From positions 4,338,337 through 4,402,336 of the forward strand of contig SMSO01000037.1 in assembly GCA_004764695.1 (NCBI GenBank): a stretch of DNA of 64,000 bases, given 5' to 3'. The position numbers and the translations under genes were made by a program. Below, in pieces: positions 20,165 through 28,735 of the stretch (position 1 is the stretch's first letter; each line of letters starts with the position of its first letter). This DNA comes from Schizochytrium sp. TIO01 (Eukaryota; Sar; Bigyra; Thraustochytrida; Thraustochytriidae). The notes beneath the pieces are model-generated. The model saw nothing but the letters and a program-made list of their open reading frames with translations, did no database searches and was not told the origin of the DNA.

Positions 20165-21518
20165 CTTTTCCTCAGGGGCCAAAAGATGGCGCTCCGGGAC
20201 AGTATTGGTAGCTCGGTCGATGTTGGGCCTCTTTCTTTGACTACTGCTATTACTACTGCTGCTGGTAATATGCACATACCAGTACCTAGATAGATTAGTG
20301 CTCCTCAATGGAGTAAGAGATACTAATGCTTTGTTTATCTCTTGACAGGCTATTTGTCTAGGGTCACTATTGCAACCAACATTCTTTTCTTCAGTAATAC
20401 AACGCTGATAAGAATATCAAAGTGGCGAGATTCATACCACGTGTCCCACATGTACACAGAACAAAAGAACCAACGAAACCCTGCGTCGAGTTTTTTCACA
20501 TTGTTTACAAAAAGACCCATAGAACAATTTGTTCTCACTTTTTCCTTCTGTTTAAGAAAGAATTCAAGCCTCAGTGGCTCATGTTTCTTCATTCCACCGG
20601 CAGGTTGTAGAAAAAGGGACAATTCATATCTTTGCGACGCATATTATCTAGGTACTTTTCATTGAAATAATGATGGCATTGATGCGTCGAACACACCAGA
20701 CTCTTCTAAAAAATAGATGCACTCTTTCTATGATTGTTAGAACTTAGATCTCTCAGGTAGAAAATTCTTCGCTGGCTGCTTTAAAACAGCTTTCACCATT
20801 CAGGAACTGTCAGAAATTCTCTTTGCATTGTAAAAGTCAAGTTATTAAACAGTGATAAATGGTGAGCATATTCGAAATTGGTATATTATACTGATTTTCT
20901 ACCAAGAAATTTCGTCCTGGTCAGCTTGAAGGCCTCCGAGCACATTTAAATGGTACACTGTTGATAGAAATGTGAGGTGCAGTAAATGAACCACTATTAG
21001 TTTTCTGATAATAAATAACCTTCAGATGATGTCCATTTGAGCTCGGCGTGCTATATGAAAGGTTCCACTGACAATCTGGAAATATATTTCTGCAAGGGGA
21101 ATATACAAAAGGCAATCCCCTAGTGTGGTTTGCACTCGTCCATTGCGTTCAAAAAGTCTCCTTTTCTCTTTTTGTAAAAACTGAGTGTAGGAATTCTGGT
21201 GCATTTCTTTCAGATAATGCATGCTCACATTATGATCGTGATGAGTAGCAAGGGATTACTGGAATGAATCCTAGAAAATATCCTTATGCATGATTATGGA
21301 GTGTTAAAGGCAAAGGGGAAATACGAAGGAAATAAGTTTATTGATGGGACACTTTGCTTAGGTGGGCGCAGAAACTAAACTTATTTTTCTTGTACCTTGG
21401 GACTCTTCTCTCAATTGGTACCAGCAGACAACTTTGGGATTGACCAGTGTCTTAGTTTGACATCGGGCTCTACACAGAAAGGCTTTTTTTTTTTTTTGCT
21501 CTATAGCCTCCAGCGTAT
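20165..21518. other. Intergenic region, no gene seen
   Basis: Upstream of the kinase and downstream of RidA, both on the minus strand. A T14 run lies at about 21484-21497, close to the RidA stop. Short frames in all phases (for example 20342-20665) lack protein features. Part of 20165-20308 might encode a 5' extension of the kinase if a non-ATG start or an upstream exon exists. Confidence 0.45.
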
Positions 21519-22001
21519 TCACTTCTCGAGGGCAATGGCCTCGATCTCCACGACGGCATTGACTGGGAGAGTCTTGACGGCGTAAGCAGCACGCGCCGGC
21601 TTGTGGTTTCCAAATGCCTCAGCGTAAACCTCGTTGACCTTGGCGTAGTCGTTAATGTCAGTGAGCAGGACAGTGGTCTTGAGCACACGGTCCATAGAGG
21701 ATCCAGCTGCCTCGAGGATGGCCTTAATGTTAGCGAGGGAGCGACGAGCCTGGCTCACAGCATCTGGGCCGTCAAATTTGTTGCTGCCAGGGATGAAGCC
21801 AACCTGGCCAGAGACGAAGATAAAGCCTCTGCCATCCTTGGTGGCCTGAACATACGGGCCAACCGCAGCGGGAGCCTTGTCAGTAACAACAACACTCACG
21901 CCAGGAGACTTACGGGCACGAACGAAAGCAAGGACTGCTACGCCGAGAGCAGCAGCAGCAGCAGCGAGAGCAGTGCCGCCGAAGGTGCCGTCAGAGACCA
22001 T
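21519..22001 (-). CDS. RidA/YjgF/UK114-family protein with N-terminal membrane anchor
   Basis: RidA proteins hydrolyse reactive enamine/imine intermediates from PLP enzymes, releasing 2-ketoacids and ammonia. The 160-aa product has a full-length RidA domain at residues about 38-160: APAAVGPYVQATKDG, FIFVSGQVG, ARRSLANIKAILEAAGSSMDRVLKTTVLLTDINDYAKVNEVYAEAF, and the signature KPARAAYAVKTLPVNAVVEIEAIA. The catalytic Arg is R137 and the family Glu is at about 152. Residues 8-29 (GGTALAAAAAALGVAVLAFVRAR) form a hydrophobic helix followed by Arg, which most RidA proteins lack. It could be a signal anchor or an organelle-targeting signal, perhaps the outer mitochondrial or peroxisomal membrane. The ATG at 22001 is the only sensible start. 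Confidence 0.94.
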   Translation of the reverse strand: MVSDGTFGGTALAAAAAALGVAVLAFVRARKSPGVSVVVTDKAPAAVGPYVQATKDGRGFIFVSGQVGFIPGSNKFDGPDAVSQARRSLANIKAILEAAGSSMDRVLKTTVLLTDINDYAKVNEVYAEAFGNHKPARAAYAVKTLPVNAVVEIEAIALEK

Positions 22002-22230
22002 CTTTAGACTTGGAGTGTTTTACTTGTGGGCTTGAGTTGAACTAAGAGCCTCAATGAGGAGCTTGGTTTCGAAGTTAAGGCGTTTGGGGTTTGCTGCAAA
22101 GTGGAGATCTGTCTTAGAATTGCTGATGGTTCTACCTAATCAATCAATTTCCAGAGATTATAACTCACCATCATAGGGTAACAGGTTTTATTTAGTATTC
22201 CCCTAGGTAATTCTGATTAGGTACTCTGAA

Positions 22231-22314
22231 GTATTACTATTATCCTCATTATTATTTTTTGTTGTTGGTAGTAGCAGTATTGTTATTATTATTATTAGTA
22301 GTAGTAGTATTGTA
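22231..22314. repeat. Interrupted ATT/AGT trinucleotide array
   Basis: Alternating ATT and AGT trinucleotides with short interruptions, resembling the array at 10699-10803. Non-coding. Confidence 0.8.
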
Positions 22315-22627
22315 GGTTGTATCATCGATTAGGGATCGATCTATGATGATCAGGGATAGCGAAGGCCATGATAGATCACAAAAGATAATTCATGGCAAGT
22401 TGAATAAGCTACTTTACTACACACAACCTTCTACCAGGGCCTAATAGATTGCTTGAGTGTAAATGCTCTCTCGGGGCCTTCAAGTTGTCAAACTTTTCTT
22501 CTTTTCTTCTTTCCGAATGGTCTTCTTCTTTTCTTCGAATGGTCTTGACTTGAAGAAGGCTGCGAACAGACAGTTCGGTAGTCAGTGAAGCTAGGCAGGT
22601 AGGTGGTACCTATCTACCTGCCTAACT

Positions 22628-22703
22628 TGAGTGATTGTTTTGGCTTGAGTTTGACCTTCAAAAGCTGAAGATTTAACTCATTGCCTCTGACTAGTGAGAG
22701 TGG
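22628..22703. repeat. Dispersed non-coding repeat, copy 1
   Basis: TGAGTGATTGTTTTGG at 22628-22643 and a 22-bp block containing CTGACTAGTGAGAGTG at 22682-22703, spaced by 38 bp. Both blocks recur exactly at 31833-31894. It lies about 630-700 bp upstream of the RidA start. Confidence 0.75.
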
Positions 22704-22860
22704 ACCTTCTACAATTGATGGAGTGGGCGCGTTAAATGTGACATTCAACCGAATATCTAACACTAAGGCCTAGAGAATTTCTGATACATCTTTGTATATT
22801 TCGTCTAAAAAGTGAAGAAGACCAAGAAGAAATAAAGCCTGAGGTACCAAGGTAGTGAGC

Positions 22861-22881
22861 AGTGAGTGAGTGAGTGAGTGA
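22861..22881. repeat. (GAGT)n tetranucleotide repeat
   Basis: About five perfect AGTG units. Non-coding. Confidence 0.85.
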
Positions 22882-24217
22882 GAGCGTGAGTGCCCTCTAT
22901 TCTGACGAGGTGGTGCCAATAAGAATGATCTGATGAAGTTATCAATGGCGGGATAGATGCACAAAATTCCCGGCGCCGACCTGGTCGATGACGCTTCTCG
23001 CGCTTTCGGATGCCCAAGATCTGAGCTGCGAACCCTTTCATCTGTGAGAAGATTGAGTTGTCAGGCAAAGAAGAAACCGGGAATACTCCAGAGATTGATA
23101 GAAATTTAGTTAGGCAGGTAGGCTAGAATCACTACTATAGCAGTGGTACCTACTAATAATAAGTAGAGAGAGAGGCTAGTAATTGACTTGTTTGTTTGCT
23201 ACCCACGGGATTACAAGATAAAAGTCGCGATACTTTGAGGTGCTTCCATCGGCACCGAGCGCTACTTGGCCCAATTTATAAGTCAGCTTAAACCGCAGGG
23301 TGATGATTTGTGACTTGAAGATCACAGAAGTTGAAAGGAGGGCTTCAATGCCTCCCAATCTTCAACTTCTGAACCCATTCACTGTTTCTTTCTCAAGAGC
23401 TCGAAGCTGGACTAAGCTGGATAGTTCAATATTAGCTACACTAATCTCATATCACTTGCATTTACCTCTGTCTATGAGCAACCCAACATCCCAGAAGGAC
23501 CAAAACGCGCAGAACGCAGTGAAGTCCTACCAGCACCTTATGCCCTGCAACTTGTTTGAGCTACGACGATTATGGGCTTTTAAAAGTTGTTCTTCAGAAA
23601 AGGATCAGGTAGCAGCTCTTGCTTAAACTTAGGCAAGGATTCACAATTTGACTTAGCGCTTGAAAGTATGTCAAGGTAAACGAAGCAAACCACGCCCATA
23701 GCTTACCCTTACAGTAATCACGAGTCCCCCTTAATGCGTTTAGATGCGAAGTGGTAACTAAATAAAAAATTAAATAAAAGAAACCAGACCCGAAGGGGAG
23801 TGCTACTGATTTGTGAGATTAGTTAGGTTGAAAGCAATCCTGCGCTCATGATGGTTTTGAGAAATAGCTGTGATGTTGCTTCTGCTGGTACTATTCTGAA
23901 TATTCAACTATTAGTAACTAGGCCTATTCTTTGAACTTTATGTTTTTTAATTTTAATTATACTTTTTTAAAAACATAAATAAATGTCATACTTCTCTTAG
24001 AAAATGGCTCTAAAATCTTTCAGTTATTCTCGAGATGAAAGCAATGTCCCCTGAGAAAAAATTCGAGACTTTTTGTATTACCATGACCCTTGCCCTAGTT
24101 GAGATGGGTCGTGTTTTACAGCGAATGAGCAAAACAGAAGACGAGTTTAAAACTAGAAATTATTGTTGATATTTGAAGCTAAGAGTTTTGACAACGATAC
24201 CCACCATTACTGATTGA

Positions 24218-27130
24218 TTAAAAAACTTCTTGATTCAAAGTATATTTACACTCTGGGCCGGAGAAGCGGTTGCAATTGTCACGTACTGCACGGGCTACAG
24301 CAGGGGCGCCACAATATGTAACACCAATCTCACTAACATTATGAAGCCGCGTGTCACGATTAATTTGAAATATCTGTTCCCAAACTGGCCGACCATTCCA
24401 AATCCAGATGTCGCCAAGTCGATTTGGTTCATCAAATTCATTAAATTTTTCAAATTGAAGCTTTCTTTGCTCTTGGGAAGATACAGTGGGGTTCTTCAAA
24501 AGTGTCTTCAGTGTATCCATGTTGAAACCAAGATCATCTGTATCCATAGTGCCAGCTTCTCTGGTGCCAGTGGCATTTCGCTGTCGCTCGCGTAGTAAAT
24601 TGCGTTGCGAGCGTTGCACAGAAGGCTTTTCTACTTGCGTAGTTGACGGTACACTAGTTACATAGACATTGATAGATAGTCTATTATGCCCAGTAATGGC
24701 GCCTGCATTGCGATCAGACATTACACGCTTGCTGATATCTACGAGAGTTTCAACAAACCAATCAAAACTTTCCAGCTCGCTGTGACGCACAATCCAATAA
24801 AGACGAAGTGTTTCGGGAGAGAAACCTTTCCTCCACTTGTGCCTTGTTACATCTGATAAAATGGCAGCTGCTGGAGTTAGACCAATGCCCAATCCAATCA
24901 CCATAACATCCTGGTATGAAGAATAGAGCTGCGCAGGCGCAGAATGGGGTCCATCAATCCGTAAAAGAGGCTTACCATCAGGGCCCATGTATTTACCGCG
25001 CTGTACAACTCCTGAATTGTCGAAGTGTGCGAAGTACTTCTCAAATGGAGCTGGCTTACCGTTTATTTCATCTGTGGAGGCCCCGGCAAGCAACCGAAAG
25101 TACTCCATTACATTATAGGTCCACGAACCTTTGCTCTGAATCCGAATGTGCACACTAACGTATCCATCTCGCTCCAGGTCTCCCCAAGATGAAGATATCG
25201 TAAAAGGGTGACTTTCATTCTCACTAATATGTGGCACTATCAGACGGAGATACTGACCTGCTTGGAACTGGAATTGATCTAGACGCTCAGGGAAGAAGTT
25301 TAGACGCAATACTGGGTGCGAGAATCGTACATAGTCAACATAAAATCGATGTGTTCCGCGTTTTGTACGAATGATTCGGTCGATAGCATACGCAGGAAAT
25401 GTAACTATCGCAAAATACCATACTTTTGGACCATGGGCGAGGAGAAGAGGAAATGCAATCAAAAAAACATGGTGACTCCACCAAAATGCTTCGTAGTTTG
25501 ATCTACGTACCGAACTGTGTGCCGCGCAGAATAAAATTACAAAGGCTAGTGTGATACCGCCACCTGTCCAAAGGGCAGTGGCACCAAATTTGTTGATAGA
25601 TGCTTGAGGCGCAAGAGCAAAGTTAGCATAATGGAACGCAATGTGCCCTACACTACCGATAAATATGGCATACGCAACAACTTTGTGAAAGGCAATGCTC
25701 TTCTTAAGAGGAACAACAGATGCGAGAGTCTTGTTTGGGCTAACTTCAATTTTGGAGATGCGGTTTAACGCCGCTCGAAGAACTGGGATAAGAACTAAAG
25801 CACACGTGAAATCTAAGGAAGTTCCAAAGCCTTTAGCGACTGGTGCAAGAGCACTAAGACAATCCTCGGTCAAAGATGACCTAAGACAGGCTTGACGATC
25901 GCTTTCTACGATGTAGTATCGAAGTCCGAAAAGAAACAAATTTACGAACAAAAATCCTCCCATAATGACGATCTCTGTCCATGTCCAGGTGGACATCTTT
26001 GTAAGAGATACCTGAGGAATAAAGCCTTGGGGCTGACCTACCCCTTCTTCGTTATTCATGAACATGACAAAGTTTAGAATTGCTGTGAAACATCCAACAA
26101 CACCGGTTATGATCGTGGCATAGCTTGTAAAACAAGGTGCGCTAAGTCCAACATATAAAATACTACGTAAAGGAATAGAGGAGAGTCCGTCTCTGTTTCG
26201 CCTTTTTAGTCCCCAAAAATATTCAAAAACAAACGAGACAACACCCATGCATATTACAACTGGGGCTGTCCAGCTATGATAGGTTCCAAGCATCTGCTTC
26301 TTTGTAGAGTTACCAAGCTCTTGGGAAGATTCTGAATACCAAAGAATCGTGAACGCACCGGTGATTAATGCAAATAAAGCGAATGCATAACCCCATGTAT
26401 GACAAAGGTAAAGCCATTTAAGGGGCTTACCTGTGGAGGTTCTTTTTTCATCTCGAATTTGTGCACGCAGATCACGAGGAACTTGCTTCCCTGCAAGGTA
26501 CGCAGGTTTTGGTGGCCTTTTGGGCGCTTCTTCAGCCTGAGCCTGATACCATCCACTGGGGGAAGCTCCATAGTTTGCATCCTTTTTGGGGCGGCCCTCT
26601 TCATCCCTTTCAACCACTTCAACATAATTTGCAGGAATATGTCCACGCTTTCCATTGAGCTCTGCAATCCACCACGCGCCACCTTCTACTTGTTCAATGC
26701 CGATTAGAGTCTGACCAGGTCGAACTGTTAATTCATCCTCATATCGCGCGACGTGTCCATAGAGGGCACGTAATACAGTCCCGCGTTTTTCACCAATACC
26801 AAGTTCAGGAGCAAATGGATTTAGCCAATTCACAACGCTCATGCCACGCCTCTGGATAGTGCCTGACACACCTGGGCGAGGGTTATTGCTTTGCGGTTCG
26901 AGACGAATATTTGGCTGATTACCAAAGAAGCTTGTTTTGCGAGTAGCCAAACGACGCTGCTGTTCTGGCGAAGGACCTTTGAACCCAGGAGGCGGGGTTG
27001 TACTTGTATCACCTTTCTGATTATAATAGTATGGTTCATTCGTTTTTTTATCAATTGCCATGAACCATTGTTCAACAAGAGCTTCTTCGCCCTCGTCTTG
27101 ATCTGACTTGTTGCCTTTTTCCTGGCTCAT
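24218..27130 (-). CDS. NOX: NADPH oxidase with N-terminal WW-like and SH3 domains
   Basis: Membrane flavocytochrome that moves electrons from NADPH through FAD and two haems to O2, giving superoxide; 970 aa. Residues 18-50 are WW-like (WFMAIDKKTNEPYYYNQ; the second Trp is missing). Residues 117-173 form an SH3 domain (ALYGHVARYEDELTV, GAWWIAEL, GHIPANYVEVV). Six or more TM segments span about 238-585. Haem ligands have exact NOX spacing: H482/H496 (14 apart) and H553/H566 (13 apart). The FAD motif HPFTISSS is at 641-648. The NADPH motifs are VIGLGIGLTP (744-753), YWIVRHSELESFDWF (778-792) and YCGAP near the end. The terminal residue is Phe, as in NOX1-4. EF-hands are absent. The first ATG of the frame at 27130 is used. 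The SH3 and WW domains may replace separate organiser subunits; this is inference. Confidence 0.95.
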   Translation of the reverse strand: MSQEKGNKSDQDEGEEALVEQWFMAIDKKTNEPYYYNQKGDTSTTPPPGFKGPSPEQQRRLATRKTSFFGNQPNIRLEPQSNNPRPGVSGTIQRRGMSVVNWLNPFAPELGIGEKRGTVLRALYGHVARYEDELTVRPGQTLIGIEQVEGGAWWIAELNGKRGHIPANYVEVVERDEEGRPKKDANYGASPSGWYQAQAEEAPKRPPKPAYLAGKQVPRDLRAQIRDEKRTSTGKPLKWLYLCHTWGYAFALFALITGAFTILWYSESSQELGNSTKKQMLGTYHSWTAPVVICMGVVSFVFEYFWGLKRRNRDGLSSIPLRSILYVGLSAPCFTSYATIITGVVGCFTAILNFVMFMNNEEGVGQPQGFIPQVSLTKMSTWTWTEIVIMGGFLFVNLFLFGLRYYIVESDRQACLRSSLTEDCLSALAPVAKGFGTSLDFTCALVLIPVLRAALNRISKIEVSPNKTLASVVPLKKSIAFHKVVAYAIFIGSVGHIAFHYANFALAPQASINKFGATALWTGGGITLAFVILFCAAHSSVRRSNYEAFWWSHHVFLIAFPLLLAHGPKVWYFAIVTFPAYAIDRIIRTKRGTHRFYVDYVRFSHPVLRLNFFPERLDQFQFQAGQYLRLIVPHISENESHPFTISSSWGDLERDGYVSVHIRIQSKGSWTYNVMEYFRLLAGASTDEINGKPAPFEKYFAHFDNSGVVQRGKYMGPDGKPLLRIDGPHSAPAQLYSSYQDVMVIGLGIGLTPAAAILSDVTRHKWRKGFSPETLRLYWIVRHSELESFDWFVETLVDISKRVMSDRNAGAITGHNRLSINVYVTSVPSTTQVEKPSVQRSQRNLLRERQRNATGTREAGTMDTDDLGFNMDTLKTLLKNPTVSSQEQRKLQFEKFNEFDEPNRLGDIWIWNGRPVWEQIFQINRDTRLHNVSEIGVTYCGAPAVARAVRDNCNRFSGPECKYTLNQEVF

Positions 27131-28735
27131 TTTGAGTCTTGAGGTTTTCTTTATTCGAGGAATCTACTTTTTACAATAAATGAAGATGTACCTCATACGT
27201 GCTGGTAAATAGTCTGGCAGCTCTCACTGCACCAATATATTTAACGAAGTATAAAGTGACTTCGAATACAATAGTCTACTGCCAACGTATAGCTATCACT
27301 TCAGCGAAGAGGCTTCAAACCAATGTGTACAATGGTGAGCTACAATCCAGCTCAACGTACTCTGATGGGAGAATAAACTCTCAACAGTACAATGATTAAA
27401 CTATGATAAGCTTCCGTAGAGAATTACTTTGCTGGAGCTATAGAGCGAGTCAACCTGCAGAGGCCAATGCTATTCGTCTCACGAAGAGACATACACAGGA
27501 GAAGTCAAACGACGAATGAGGAATGGACTAAAAGACTCAGAAGCGAGTTCGCACGAGAAAAAGAATAACCTTTGCCCTCGCCAGTGTCTCCACACAGTTT
27601 GAAGGCAAATTAGTTGCAGTGACGCGCGTTCCTAAAACACGTTCGTTTCAATTGATGGCAATCGAAGCGCCAACAAGGTATGTCTTGTCGCGCGTGCACA
27701 GTTTCGGAAATGCCTGTACTTATAATTTTTTCTATAATGTGGAGATAAAGGTAAAAGTTCTATTCTTCTAGGTAACAAGTCCTATGCTCATCATCTCTCT
27801 TTATATATTAGAACAAAGGGAAGGAGAACTAGGCCTTTCAGTAGAAAAAATCATAAAATTCAGATTGATCTGGAGTCCAAAACGCAGAGTTCGGACGCAC
27901 GCTATGCACAAAGAAATGTGGGGGAGAATGAAACTTGAGCCGACTGAGTCTAATGCTACTACTCTAACAAAACTCGTGAAATTCTTGTACAGCAATCAAT
28001 TTATCTCTCTTTCTGATAAGGGTCATTGGTCAGGGACAAAGTCAGTGCCTCCGAACGAGTGAATTATTGATTGATTGACAGGAAGGTTGTGTTCAATGAA
28101 TAATTTATCTATTGATAACTACTAGTAGCTATTAGGTATATCTTTTAGCTCGAGGTTGAAAGCGAGCGTCTTGGAGTGTGCACGTGCACAGAGTGTGCAC
28201 TAACCCTTGCCTAATATTAACTATCCATATGCAGTTTCGAAAGATTTGATGAGTTGAAACGGAGCTTTCATATGAGCGTGCTAATTGACTCGAAACCACC
28301 TATTCCAGAAAGAGATAGTTTGAATGAACTAAACAGTACTTATTGAGGCAGTTTGCCAGATTAAAAAAGAGGGTTATGGCATCGCAATAAGTGTTCACCT
28401 TAGATAGTACATCCTATCAGGTAAGGCTTAAATAGACGTGCTAAATTGCTTCCGCAGACGAAATATATCATGGCACAGTCGCAGAATTGCAGGAACAGGA
28501 AATTAAAAAGAAGTAAATTGTGATACCCGGAGAAAACAGAAGCGAAAGGGACCTTTCAAAGACTCGATTTAAGGAGTTTACCTTCTTCTACTTAATTCCA
28601 TTCAAGTCATGAAAAGTACCTCAAGCTTGACTTTCTACTTAAATCAAAGGTTTGATAGGAGACGCCTCTAATGGTGAGAGTGCCGTTCTTGAAAAGTTGC
28701 GTTCTGTACGCTATGATTGCTCGAAGTCGAGAATA
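27131..28735. promoter_or_regulatory. Upstream region of NOX / 3' region of AP-2 alpha
   Basis: A 1.6-kb spacer between two minus-strand genes. It contains a perfect 14-bp palindrome TGTGCACGTGCACA at 28177-28190 with a CACGTG E-box core, followed by another GTGTGCAC at about 28193-28200. A degenerate dispersed-repeat copy lies at 28664-28682. The 92-codon frame at 27784-28062 has no protein features. A regulatory role is inferred from position only. Confidence 0.35.

Larger units (their letters stand above)
22002..24217. other. 2.2-kb spacer with simple repeats
   Basis: Between the RidA start and the NOX stop (both -). It includes the ATT/AGT array (22231-22314), a dispersed-repeat copy (22628-22703), a GAGT array (22861-22881) and several TAGGTA/TACCTA motifs. 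A 108-codon frame at 23300-23626 has no protein character. Confidence 0.5.
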
